From: Mesorhizobium sp. B2-3-4 | Lineage (GTDB): Bacteria; Pseudomonadota; Alphaproteobacteria; Rhizobiales; Rhizobiaceae | Direction of reading: 5' to 3' | Length of the DNA stretch: 64,000 nt | NCBI RefSeq assembly: GCF_006442315.1 | Contig: NZ_VFVY01000018.1 | Coordinates: 1 to 64,000 of the forward strand | Shown here: piece after piece, positions 8,420-16,772 of the stretch | How positions within the stretch are numbered: the first letter of the stretch is position 1 | Layout: each line of letters starts with the position of its first letter | Notes under the pieces: model-generated | Database searches by the model: none | What the model was told of the DNA's origin: nothing | The model's input: only the letters and a program-made list of their open reading frames with translations | Program-made: the position numbers and the translations under genes

Positions 8420-9872
8420 GATCGGGGATCGGCTCGTCCGAGATCTTGATCCAGACGGATTTCGAGCGCGTGTAGTCTCTGATGGCGTCAAGCCCGCCCT
8501 CGCGGCCGAGGCCTGACAGTCCGTAGCCGCCGAAGGGAACGAGCGGCGATACGGCGCGGTAGGTGTTGACCCAGACCACGCCGGCATGGATGTCGCGCGC
8601 CATGCGGTGCGCCTTGCCGAGATTGGAGGTGAAGACGCCGGACGCCAGGCCGAAAGGCGTGTCGTTGGCGAGCGTCAGCGCCTGCGCCTCGGTATCGAAG
8701 GCGAGCACGCTGAGCACCGGGCCGAACAGTTCTTCACGCACACAGGGCAGGTCGGCGCTGCCTGCGTCGATGATGGTCGGCGTGTAGTAGAAGCCGGGGC
8801 CACCGAGACGCGCGCCGCCGGTGACCAGCCTGCCGCCCTTGGCCAGGCTTTCGGCTACCACCTTCTCGATCCAGTCGCGCTGACGCTGCGTGGCGAGCGG
8901 ACCCATTTCGGTGGCTGCGTCCTGCGGATCGCCGATGCGTATCGCTTCGGCCTTGCGCCTCAGCCGGTCGAGGAATTCGTCCTTCACCGAACGCTCGACC
9001 AGCAACCGCGAGCCGGCGACGCAGCTCTGGCCGGTCGCGGCGAAGATACCGGCGACGACCGCATTGGCGGCGCTGTCGAGATCGGCGTCGGCGAAGACGA
9101 CGACCGGGCTTTTGCCGCCGAGTTCCAGCGTCGTATAGGCAAGGTTCTCCGCCGTGTTCCTGACGATGGCGCGCGCCGTCGACGGGCCGCCGGTGAAGGC
9201 GACGCGCGACACCAGGGGATGGCTGGTCAGGCGCCGACCGCAATCCTGGCCGAAGCCGGTGAGGATGTTGACGGTGCCGGCGGGAAAGCCGGCCTCATGG
9301 ACGAGTTCGGCAAAGGCAAGCAGCGGCGCCGGGCCATCCTCGGAGGCCTTGAGCACAACGGTGCAGCCGGCGGCGAGTGCCGGGCCGAGTTTGACGGCGG
9401 AGAGGAAGAGCTGCGAATTCCATGGCACGACGGCGGCAACGACGCCGATCGGCTCGCGACGGATGGTGACGTCGAGGTCCGGCTTGTCGATCGGCACATG
9501 GGCGCCTTCGTGTTTGTCGGCGAGCCCGCCATAATAGCGGTAGTAGTCGCCGACATAGGCGATCTGGGCGCGGGTCTCGCGGATGATCTTGCCGGTATCG
9601 CGGGTCTCCAGTTCTGCCAGGCGCGGAGCATTGGCTATGACGAGGTCGCCGAGCTTGACCAGCAGCTTGCCGCGCGCGGTGGCGGTCATCGTGCGCCACG
9701 GGCCGGAGTTCAGCGCGCGCTGCGCCGCCTCGACGGCACGGTCGACATCGGCCTCGCTTGCCGCCGGCATCTTGGCCCATGGCGCGCCTGTCGACGGGTC
9801 GATGCTGTCGAAGGTCGCGGACGGCTCGTCGAAACGGCCGTCGATGAAGTTCCTGAAAAGAGCGTCGGTCAT
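8403..9872 (-). CDS. NAD(P)-dependent aldehyde dehydrogenase
   Basis: A 489-residue ALDH-superfamily enzyme oxidising an aldehyde to the acid with NAD(P)+. Catalytic residues are all visible: Asn152 (PWN), Lys175, Glu250 in LELGGK and nucleophile Cys284 in GQSCVAG. Length is standard. It follows the monooxygenase by 22 bases and precedes the importer genes, so it probably oxidises an aldehyde released by the monooxygenase/hydrolase step. Betaine-aldehyde or semialdehyde substrates are possible but not shown. Confidence 0.93.
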   Translation of the reverse strand: MTDALFRNFIDGRFDEPSATFDSIDPSTGAPWAKMPAASEADVDRAVEAAQRALNSGPWRTMTATARGKLLVKLGDLVIANAPRLAELETRDTGKIIRETRAQIAYVGDYYRYYGGLADKHEGAHVPIDKPDLDVTIRREPIGVVAAVVPWNSQLFLSAVKLGPALAAGCTVVLKASEDGPAPLLAFAELVHEAGFPAGTVNILTGFGQDCGRRLTSHPLVSRVAFTGGPSTARAIVRNTAENLAYTTLELGGKSPVVVFADADLDSAANAVVAGIFAATGQSCVAGSRLLVERSVKDEFLDRLRRKAEAIRIGDPQDAATEMGPLATQRQRDWIEKVVAESLAKGGRLVTGGARLGGPGFYYTPTIIDAGSADLPCVREELFGPVLSVLAFDTEAQALTLANDTPFGLASGVFTSNLGKAHRMARDIHAGVVWVNTYRAVSPLVPFGGYGLSGLGREGGLDAIRDYTRSKSVWIKISDEPIPDPFVMR

Positions 9873-9894
9873 GGCTCGGCGTTTGGGCTCGCGA

Positions 9895-10932
9895 TCAGAG
9901 GAAGGCCGGCATCACCCGGTCGATGAACAGTTGCAGCGACTTCTTCTTGCGTTCGTGCGGGAGCCCGCTGTCGATCCAGATCGAATACTGGTCGTAGCCG
10001 AGCGCCTCATAGGCCTTCAGCCGGGCAATCACCTCGTCGGCTTCGCCGATCACCAGATTCTGGCGGATCTTGTCCGGCGCGTATTGCGGCATCGCGGCGA
10101 TCTCGTCGGCCGTGAGCGCTTCCAACATGCCCTGATGTACCGGCTTCTTGTTCTGGAACCAGGCGCCGAACTGACAGTAGAACGTCGACAGATCCCGGGT
10201 GAGCCGATCGGCATCGGCCGCATCCTCGGCGACGAATGTGTGCATCAAAAGCATGATCTCCGGCCGCTCGATCTCGGGATGCGCGGCGCAGGCGGTGTTG
10301 AAGCGCTGCATCAGGCTGGTCACCTCTTCATCGCCGGAAGCCAGCGGAGTCACCTGGACCTTGCAATGATTGGCGACGGCAAAGTCATGCGAGTTCGGGT
10401 CGCGCGCCGCCACCCAGATCGGCGGATAGGGTTTTTGCAGCGGCTTGGGCGAGGAGGTGGTCGGCGGGAAGGACCAGAATTCGCCGGAAAGCTCGAAATC
10501 GCCATCCCACAGGCCACGGATCGCCGGCACCATCTCGCGCATGCGCTGGCCGGCGCCCCAGGCGTCGAGCCCCGGGAAGACGCGCTGGTATTCGTAGCTG
10601 TAGGCGCCGCGAGCGATGCCGATGTCGAGGCGGCCGCCGCTGATGACGTCGGCCATCGCCGCTTCGCCGGCCAGCTTGATCGGATGCCAGAAGGGCGCGA
10701 TCACGGTTCCGGTGCCGAGACGGATGCGGCTGGTCTTGGCGGCGAGATAGGCGATGTTGATGAACGGGTTCGGCGAGATGGTGAATTCCATGCCGTGATG
10801 CTCGCCGATCCAGGCGGTCTCGAAGCCGGCCTGTTCAGCCAGCAGGACGAGGTCCTCGAGCTCGCCGACGAGCTCGGAATGCGGCTTGGCGAGATCCGAG
10901 CGTTCCATATGCACGAAGAGCGAGAACTTCAT
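9895..10932 (-). CDS. LLM-class (luciferase-like) flavin-dependent monooxygenase
   Basis: A 345-residue bacterial-luciferase-like TIM-barrel monooxygenase using reduced flavin and O2. Recognisable parts are MKFSLFVHMER at the start, GFETAWIGEHHG (35-46), RIRLGTGTVIAPFWHPIKLA and SGGRLDIGIARGAY. Such enzymes need reduced flavin from a partner; here the upstream gene contains a flavin reductase domain and overlaps this start by 4 bases (ATGA), so the two are probably made together. RutA of the uracil pathway is a family precedent. The substrate is unknown. Confidence 0.92.
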   Translation of the reverse strand: MKFSLFVHMERSDLAKPHSELVGELEDLVLLAEQAGFETAWIGEHHGMEFTISPNPFINIAYLAAKTSRIRLGTGTVIAPFWHPIKLAGEAAMADVISGGRLDIGIARGAYSYEYQRVFPGLDAWGAGQRMREMVPAIRGLWDGDFELSGEFWSFPPTTSSPKPLQKPYPPIWVAARDPNSHDFAVANHCKVQVTPLASGDEEVTSLMQRFNTACAAHPEIERPEIMLLMHTFVAEDAADADRLTRDLSTFYCQFGAWFQNKKPVHQGMLEALTADEIAAMPQYAPDKIRQNLVIGEADEVIARLKAYEALGYDQYSIWIDSGLPHERKKKSLQLFIDRVMPAFL

Positions 10933-12725
10933 CCCTGGTCACCTGTGTTGAAGGCATTGGCAGCCGCGGTTCCGGCAAGCGGCCGGACCTCGCCCTCGAC
11001 CTCATTGCCGACATAGACGCCGAAGGCATCCTGTGTGCATTCCCTGACATAGCGGGCAAGCATGGAGCGGATTGCCGGATCGGCGATCTTCAGGTCGCCG
11101 ATCGCGTCGATGTCGACCAGCCGGATGCCGCGATCGCTGGAGGCAGGCACATCGAACGTGCCGCGATAATAGACATGCGTGCGCGACGAATTGCCGGCGT
11201 CGTCCCAGACCGCGAAGAGGAAGCCGAGCTGGGCCTCGATGGATCTGGCGGCAAGCAGGCCACGGAGGCTTTTGCCATCGCCGGCCGAGCCCAGTCCCCG
11301 GCCGCGCGGCAGTTCGAAGCCGTCGGCCGTTTCCAGGAACAGGATCCGGCCGCCATTTTCGAGGATGGCGCCGACGTCGGTGCCGGGCTGGGCGGCGGCG
11401 AGCGCCTCCTGGCTGAGGCCGGGCGCGATATAGGCGCCGCGGCAGTAGCCGAGAGGCTGCGAGGAGTTGTGGTCGAAATCGCGGACGCGGCCGATGAGGA
11501 TGGAATGATCGCCGGCGTCGACCAGCCGTTCCATGTCGCAGTCGAAGGACGCGACCGAGCCGTCCAGCAACGGGCTGCCCGTCTGTCCTGGACGCCAGGC
11601 CACGGCGACGAATTTGTCGGCGGCTTTCGAGGCGAAGATGCCGGACGCCGCCTTCTGGTCCTCGTTGAGGATATTGATGGCGAAGCTCTTCGAGGTGGCG
11701 AAGACAGGATGGCCCAAGGCCTTGTGCGCGATGCAGACGAGTACCAGAGGCGGATCGAGCGACACCGAGGTGAAGGAATTGGCGGTGAAGCCGCGCGGCT
11801 CGCCTTCGGGACCGATCGTGGTGACGATGGTGACGCCGGTGAGAAAGGAGCCCAGCGCGCGGCGGAACTCGCCGCTGTCGAAACCGGAGGTCGCCGTTGC
11901 GTCCCCTTGCTCGACCGCTTCGAGAAAGTCGACGATATGGCGCGTGGCGAGGTCGGGTGCCGCCACCGCCATCATGTGCCGTTCGCCGGCAAGCACGGTG
12001 CAGCGGCCATGCGGCGCGAGACGCGCCATGGCGGCCGACATTGCGGGCGAGGAGTTCCTGTCCTCGGATCCGGTGATGAACAAGGCCGGCGCGGCAAGCG
12101 TTTGCAGGCGCTCGGCGTGATCGCCATCGGCACGCGCGAACAGGCGATAGGTGCGGGCGTAACCTTCCGGATCGACAGCGTTCAGCGCGGATGCGGTCTT
12201 GCCCGCCGCCGGTTGAAGTTCGGCGGGCACAGGTTCTCCGAACCAGCGGGCGATGGTCTGCGCGTTGCCGGCAACGTCGCCCCGGCCGGTGAGGGCGGCC
12301 GCGCGCCCGCGCACCGCATCGGCCAGGCCGGGAGGGCGCCGGAAGACGGCATTCAGCGAAACGATGCCGCGCACACGCCGGGGTGCTCGCAACGCCAGCT
12401 CCTGGGCGACGAGCGCGCCCATCGAGTGGCCGACGACCGACACCGTGTCGAGACCGAGATGATCGAGCAGGCGAATGGCCTGCTCGGCGTAGTCCGCCAA
12501 CTCCGGCTCAGGCGGCGGCAGCGGCGATTGGCCATGGCCGAGCATGTCGATCGCGATCACATCCCAATTGCCGGACATCCGTTCGATCTGCGGCTGCCAG
12601 ATCGCGGCATTCATGCCGACGCCGTGGATGAACAGCACCGGCGCCCCCGAGCCGGCCCTGATGAAGCCGGTACCATCGGGGGCGGTGCCTTGTCTCGCCC
12701 AGGCCGCTGCGGGAATTTCAGCCAT
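10929..12725 (-). CDS. Fusion: alpha/beta hydrolase + flavin reductase + C-terminal domain
   Basis: A 598-residue multidomain protein. Residues about 15-270 are an alpha/beta hydrolase with GHSMG (Ser101), acid Asp222 and His250 (GERHMM). Residues about 285-435 match the RutF/HpaC-type flavin reductase fold (FRRALGSFLTGVTIVTT, GFTANSFTSVSLDPPLVLVC). Residues about 450-560 form a third domain that vaguely resembles a NUDIX-like fold without a clear NUDIX box. ATG at 12725 overlaps the upstream gene by 8 bases and agrees with the hydrolase N-terminus. It should supply reduced flavin to the adjacent monooxygenase and hydrolyse its product; this is inferred. Confidence 0.85.
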   Translation of the reverse strand: MAEIPAAAWARQGTAPDGTGFIRAGSGAPVLFIHGVGMNAAIWQPQIERMSGNWDVIAIDMLGHGQSPLPPPEPELADYAEQAIRLLDHLGLDTVSVVGHSMGALVAQELALRAPRRVRGIVSLNAVFRRPPGLADAVRGRAAALTGRGDVAGNAQTIARWFGEPVPAELQPAAGKTASALNAVDPEGYARTYRLFARADGDHAERLQTLAAPALFITGSEDRNSSPAMSAAMARLAPHGRCTVLAGERHMMAVAAPDLATRHIVDFLEAVEQGDATATSGFDSGEFRRALGSFLTGVTIVTTIGPEGEPRGFTANSFTSVSLDPPLVLVCIAHKALGHPVFATSKSFAINILNEDQKAASGIFASKAADKFVAVAWRPGQTGSPLLDGSVASFDCDMERLVDAGDHSILIGRVRDFDHNSSQPLGYCRGAYIAPGLSQEALAAAQPGTDVGAILENGGRILFLETADGFELPRGRGLGSAGDGKSLRGLLAARSIEAQLGFLFAVWDDAGNSSRTHVYYRGTFDVPASSDRGIRLVDIDAIGDLKIADPAIRSMLARYVRECTQDAFGVYVGNEVEGEVRPLAGTAAANAFNTGDQG

Positions 12726-13305
12726 GCAGATCGCCCACTTCCTTGAGGTCCTGGTAGCGGTCGCCGATACGATGATGCGGCCGGCCACCGATCGAAGCGC
12801 CAAGCGCCACGACCAGTTCGTCGGGCGCCGGCGCGTCGCCGATCTGGAAATGCACGGTCAGGTAGTGCGAACGCCGACCCTCGTCATTCTTGTCCATCAG
12901 CGGGATCACGATCGGCGTGTTGGGGCCGCCGCGCAGATTGGTGAAGGCAAGATAGGTCTTGGCGGCGACCGCGCGACGATAATGGTTGCCGAAATGCAGC
13001 GTGTGTATCAGCGCCGAAGCGTGTTCGATCTCGCCCGACGTGCCGCAGATGGCGGCCTTGCCGTAACCTTCGATCGTCTCGCCCGAACCGGCGATGGCGA
13101 TGATTTCACGGGTCAGTGTTTCCCCCAGCACGGGCGCGCAGGCGCGGATCCCGGGCGACAGATCTTCGGTGAAGCCACGTCCAGCCCATGGATTGGTCAG
13201 CACCGCCGCGACTCCGATCAGCCGCAGCGGGCGGGGCGCTGCCTTGCCGCCTTCGATCAGCGTGTTCTCGGTGTAGGTGACGATCTTGCGAATGACGGGC
13301 TGCAT
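12718..13305 (-). CDS. Amino acid synthesis family protein (AA_synth, DUF1185)
   Basis: A 195-residue protein recognised as the AA_synth/DUF1185 family, here by segments such as IRKIVTYTENTLIEGG, AAVLTNPWAGRGF and IAIAGSGETIEGYGKAAICG. The family has known structures but no settled reaction, despite its name. It is the first gene of the operon, with AGGAAT before its ATG, and overlaps the fusion gene by 8 bases. Its constant placement beside a flavin monooxygenase suggests a direct catabolic step such as a tautomerase or hydrolase; that is speculation. Confidence 0.85.
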   Translation of the reverse strand: MQPVIRKIVTYTENTLIEGGKAAPRPLRLIGVAAVLTNPWAGRGFTEDLSPGIRACAPVLGETLTREIIAIAGSGETIEGYGKAAICGTSGEIEHASALIHTLHFGNHYRRAVAAKTYLAFTNLRGGPNTPIVIPLMDKNDEGRRSHYLTVHFQIGDAPAPDELVVALGASIGGRPHHRIGDRYQDLKEVGDLHG

Positions 13306-13337
13306 GGATTCCTCGGGCGTCTAAGCTGTATCATCTT

Positions 13338-13353
13338 ATGGTATACCATGGTA
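13338..13353. promoter_or_regulatory. Overlapping palindromes, probable GntR operator
   Basis: Two perfect overlapping palindromes occur: ATGGTATACCAT (13338-13349) and TACCATGGTA (13344-13353). TGGTATACCA matches the operator type bound by FCD-class GntR regulators. It lies 67 bases before the GntR start and 33 bases before the operon start, suitable for controlling both. Confidence 0.65.
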
Positions 13354-13419
13354 TGGAGCGCCAAGAACCTTGTCAACCGGCCATGGAATCTGTTTTCGTG
13401 GCGAGGCAGGAGACCGCCC

Positions 13420-14097
13420 ATGTCAGACGACACGCTTCGCATCGACCGCAGCGCCAAGACTTTGAGAACGCTGGCGCTGGAGCGCATGCGCGAAGCAATC
13501 ATGGATTTTCATTTCCAGCCCGGCGAAAGGCTGGTCGAGCGGCCGCTTTGCGACCAGCTCGGCGTCAGCCGTTCGGTGGTGCGCGAAGTTTTGCGGCAGC
13601 TGGAGGCCGAGGGCCTGGTGCAGATGATACCGGGGCACGGGCCGGCTGTGGCCAAGCCGGATCTTGGCCGCACCGACGAGATCTATGAGCTCAGGGCCCT
13701 GCTCGAAGGTATCGCCGCGCGTGCCTGCGCTCTGTCCGCGACGAGTGCGCAACTGACCCTGCTCGAGAGCGCGCTCGCCAACCTCTTCGAAGCCTGGGCA
13801 TCCGGCAAGCCGGCCGAGGTGATGCGGGCGACGACGAAATTCTACGAGGCGCTTTTCGAGGCGGCCGACAAGCGCGTCGCCTGGGAGATCGTGACCGGGC
13901 TCAATGTGCGCATCAACCAGCTGCGTTCCATGACCATCCTCTCGGCCAACCGTCGCGGACCGGCAATTGCCGAGATGAACGAGATCATGGATGCCATCAG
14001 ATCGCGCAAGCCGGACGAGGCGGAAGCGGCGGCGCGTCGGCATGTCGAATCCGCGTGGCAGATCGCCCGCGCGGCGCTTCGGCTGCCTCCGGCATAG
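13420..14097 (+). CDS. GntR family regulator (FCD class)
   Basis: A 225-residue FadR/VanR-type regulator. The N-terminal winged helix (residues 14-75) includes LERMREAIMDFHFQPGERLVER and LGVSRSVVREVLRQLEAEGLV; the C-terminal all-helical FCD ligand domain follows from about 85. ATG at 13420 was chosen by the GGCAGGAG upstream and by fit to the family start. It is divergent from the eight-gene monooxygenase/importer operon and probably represses it until the substrate or an intermediate is present. Confidence 0.9.
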   Translation: MSDDTLRIDRSAKTLRTLALERMREAIMDFHFQPGERLVERPLCDQLGVSRSVVREVLRQLEAEGLVQMIPGHGPAVAKPDLGRTDEIYELRALLEGIAARACALSATSAQLTLLESALANLFEAWASGKPAEVMRATTKFYEALFEAADKRVAWEIVTGLNVRINQLRSMTILSANRRGPAIAEMNEIMDAIRSRKPDEAEAAARRHVESAWQIARAALRLPPA

Positions 14098-14114
14098 CCG
14101 GCATCGGCGACGGT

Positions 14115-15548
14115 TCAGGCGCCGGCGGCCCACGTGGCGCGCAGCCATGCGGTGATGGCATCGAAGTCGATCGGCTGTGTCGTGTCGACGTCAAACAGCG
14201 GCCCGCGCCGCAGGGGTTCCGCCCGCTTGGCGAGTTCCATCAGCTCAGGAATGTAGGCGGCGCCGGGATGACCGGGCAGGCGCTGACCAAGTCGGGCGCC
14301 ATAGCGTTCGGCCAGAACCTCGCCGGGCGCGTGGCACCAGATTTCGACGGTCTGCTCGACGCCTGCGTTTCTGAGATGATCTTCGAGAACCTCACGCGGC
14401 TGAAAGCCGAACCAGGCGTCTACGACAAAGGTGCTGCCGGCGGGAGCTTCGCCGACCAGCGACCAGATCGCCTTGTAGCTGGCGCGGCCGAGCGTGCGGT
14501 TGAACTCACGATCAACCCCATCGAGCACTTCGAGGAACGGGTTCTTGACTGTATCGAGCGTCAGCAACGGCCAGCCCATACGGTCGGCGATGCCGTGCGA
14601 GACGGTGCTCTTGCCGCTGGCCGGGATGCCGTTGACGAGCACCGCGCGCCTCGGTTGGGCGGATCGTGAAATCGACCGCAACCTGCCCTGTTCTAGGGCT
14701 TGCAGGCCGGCGCCGATGACGCCGGCATCGTCGCCAAGTTGGGCCGGCTCGACCCGGCACTGATACCAGGGCGCCAAAGCCGGGGCGCGGCCGAGCGCGG
14801 CATGGGCTGCCCGGCCAAGGCCGCCGCCAAGCAGAATGAGATTGGGATCGAGCACGGCAACGGCGGTGTCTATCGCCGCGCGCAGCGGGACGGCCCAGGC
14901 GTCCAGTATGGCGCGCGCCTGGATGTCGCCGGCGGCGTCGCGGGCGAAAAGCTGGTCGACCGAAACATCGGGACCGAGCCCGGCCCGCGCAATGTGGCGG
15001 CCGAGCGCGGTGCCGGAACTGATGGTTTCGACGCAGCCGCGCCGGCCGCAGGCGCAGAGCTCGCCATCGACGTCGACCGTGATGTGGCCGAGCTGGCCGG
15101 CCGTTGCGCGGCCGCGCATGATGCGGCGGTCCTGGGCGATGGCGCCGCCAATGCCGGTGCCGATGGTGAACATGGCGATATCGCTGTCGGCCCGGCCGGC
15201 GCCGAGCGCCATCTCGGCGGCCAGCGCCATGTTGCAGTCATTGTCGATGATGACGGGCTTGCCCGTCATGTCCTCCAGCCGCCGCGCCAGCGCAATCGAA
15301 GCGAGGTCGACATAGCCGCCCGACAGCACCGCGCCCCGCCGCGCGTCGACGCGTCCGGGGACCCCGACGCCGATGGCTTTCACATCCGGCGTGTCGAGAA
15401 GGCGCACCATGTCGGCGACGCGGCCGAGGACCAGCTCCGGGTCGGACGCGCTCTTTTCGGAAACGCGCTTGAGGATTTCACCGGCGCCGGAAATGCGGGC
15501 GGCACGCAGATTGGTGCCGCCGATATCGATTCCTATGCTGAGAGGCAT
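14115..15548 (-). CDS. ROK sugar kinase fused to a P-loop kinase
   Basis: A 477-residue two-domain protein. Residues 1-288 are a ROK sugar kinase: phosphate loop DIGGTN (8-13), catalytic Asp104 in DND, zinc ligands His155 and C-X-C-G-X2-G-C (165-172). Residues 300-477 carry a Walker A GIPASGKST (307-315) and an RLPGHPG segment, resembling small P-loop kinases of the gluconokinase/zeta-toxin type. ATG at 15548 is preferred over GTG at 15560. Two kinase sites beside a bisphosphate-type aldolase suggest sequential phosphorylation of one sugar. Confidence 0.85.
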   Translation of the reverse strand: MPLSIGIDIGGTNLRAARISGAGEILKRVSEKSASDPELVLGRVADMVRLLDTPDVKAIGVGVPGRVDARRGAVLSGGYVDLASIALARRLEDMTGKPVIIDNDCNMALAAEMALGAGRADSDIAMFTIGTGIGGAIAQDRRIMRGRATAGQLGHITVDVDGELCACGRRGCVETISSGTALGRHIARAGLGPDVSVDQLFARDAAGDIQARAILDAWAVPLRAAIDTAVAVLDPNLILLGGGLGRAAHAALGRAPALAPWYQCRVEPAQLGDDAGVIGAGLQALEQGRLRSISRSAQPRRAVLVNGIPASGKSTVSHGIADRMGWPLLTLDTVKNPFLEVLDGVDREFNRTLGRASYKAIWSLVGEAPAGSTFVVDAWFGFQPREVLEDHLRNAGVEQTVEIWCHAPGEVLAERYGARLGQRLPGHPGAAYIPELMELAKRAEPLRRGPLFDVDTTQPIDFDAITAWLRATWAAGA

Positions 15549-15588
15549 GACGTCCTGCACGTGCCAGTAATCAGAGCAATCGGAAAGT

Positions 15589-16494
15589 CTATGCGGCTTT
15601 CTGCCGGTAGTGTCCGATCACCGCCTGGATTTCGCGCAACCGCGGCACTGCTATGGTCTTAAGCCTTTCGCGCTGAATGTCACGGTCGAGCGAGATGCAG
15701 TCCTTCCACAGCGACCGGCCGGCGATGACACCGGAGGCGCCGTTCTGCATGGCGATCTCGACCTGGCCGAGGAAGGTGGCGTGGTTGACCCCGGCCGACA
15801 GCACCGCCCATGGCACTTCGCCGGCCATTTTTGTGATGTTGGCGCAGGCTTGCGGCGTCCCGGGATAGGGAAGCTTCAGCACCTTGGCGCCGCATTCCAG
15901 CGAAATCCTGGTGCCTTCCTCGACCAGCGATGGCGTCTTGGCCGCGTAGTCTTCGGCGCTTTCCCCCTCAAGCTGATAGGTCAGGAACTCGACCACCAGC
16001 AACAGGTCCTCCTGGCCGAAGTCGGTGATGCATTGGCGCAGGATGGCGATGTTGTGCTCGTTGGCCTGCGGCTTGTCGGCCCTGAGATAGACCATGATCT
16101 TGCCGCCGGTGCCGCCGAGCGCGCGCACGCGGCGCGCATCGATGCCGGGAACCAGCCGCGACAGGCGATAGCCTTCCGGCGAAACGTCGAAACCGGATGC
16201 GTCGAGGCCGATAAGGAGCGCGGTATCGCGATTCAGCACGCCTTCATCGACAATTCGCGGCACCGCGCAGAGCGGGTCGAGCAGCACGCAGGACGCCGCG
16301 CTAGCCAGGTAGCGCGTGATGTCGGCCTTGGTGTCGCCAAGCATGTCGTTGGTGATTCTGGCCTGATCGGCAGGGTCCGACGCCAGCAAGGTGCGCATGC
16401 CGCCGCGCTGGTCGCAGGCGATCGCCACCATGGCCCCATCCTCGCCGCATATCTGCTGGTAGCCGCGCAGTTCCGCGGTGGTCATCTTGGTCAT
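15589..16494 (-). CDS. Class I aldolase, LacD/YihT-like
   Basis: A 301-residue TIM-barrel aldolase of the tagatose-1,6-bisphosphate/sulfofructose-1-phosphate group. Segments MVAIACDQRGGM, VLLDPLCAVPR and AKVLKLPYPG are visible; Lys207 in the last is the expected Schiff-base residue. It would cleave a ketose phosphate to two three-carbon units. It is transcribed ahead of the dual kinase and divergently from the SorC-type regulator. I cannot choose between tagatose-type and sulfosugar-type substrates; no other sulfoglycolysis gene is nearby. Confidence 0.85.
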   Translation of the reverse strand: MTKMTTAELRGYQQICGEDGAMVAIACDQRGGMRTLLASDPADQARITNDMLGDTKADITRYLASAASCVLLDPLCAVPRIVDEGVLNRDTALLIGLDASGFDVSPEGYRLSRLVPGIDARRVRALGGTGGKIMVYLRADKPQANEHNIAILRQCITDFGQEDLLLVVEFLTYQLEGESAEDYAAKTPSLVEEGTRISLECGAKVLKLPYPGTPQACANITKMAGEVPWAVLSAGVNHATFLGQVEIAMQNGASGVIAGRSLWKDCISLDRDIQRERLKTIAVPRLREIQAVIGHYRQKAA

Positions 16495-16696
16495 GAGCTT
16501 CGGTCCGCTGTTGGCGCTCTCTCACCGAGCGCTGATCCCTTGGAAACATGGTCAGTTCGCCCGCCTGCCGGCAGGAAGATTTTGCCGCCCTGATGCTTCG
16601 CCGGTTGCCTGGACAGGCAGCCTTGCGGTGCGTGACCCGGTATGGTCATCAAGTTGCGAGTTCGCCGGATTTGCGCGATAACTCCCATCGGCGTAT

Positions 16697-16711
16697 ACGT
16701 GTGTAACACGT
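16697..16711. promoter_or_regulatory. Palindrome in the aldolase/regulator intergenic region
   Basis: ACGTGTGTAACACGT has perfect 6-bp arms around a GTA centre and sits between the divergent aldolase and regulator genes. Its half, GTGTTACA on the opposite strand, recurs at 18459-18466 in front of the transporter genes. It is a candidate SorC-type operator. Confidence 0.5.
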
Positions 16712-16772
16712 TGCTGAAAGGAATTGCAAGCTGTCTGTTCCCTCCGTCCAGGACGCGACCGCATCGCGCACG

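Noticed and set aside
11175..12746. A 523-codon plus-strand frame opposite the fusion gene
   Set aside because: It is a shadow of the real minus-strand gene, with no ribosome-binding site and no domain-like sequence.
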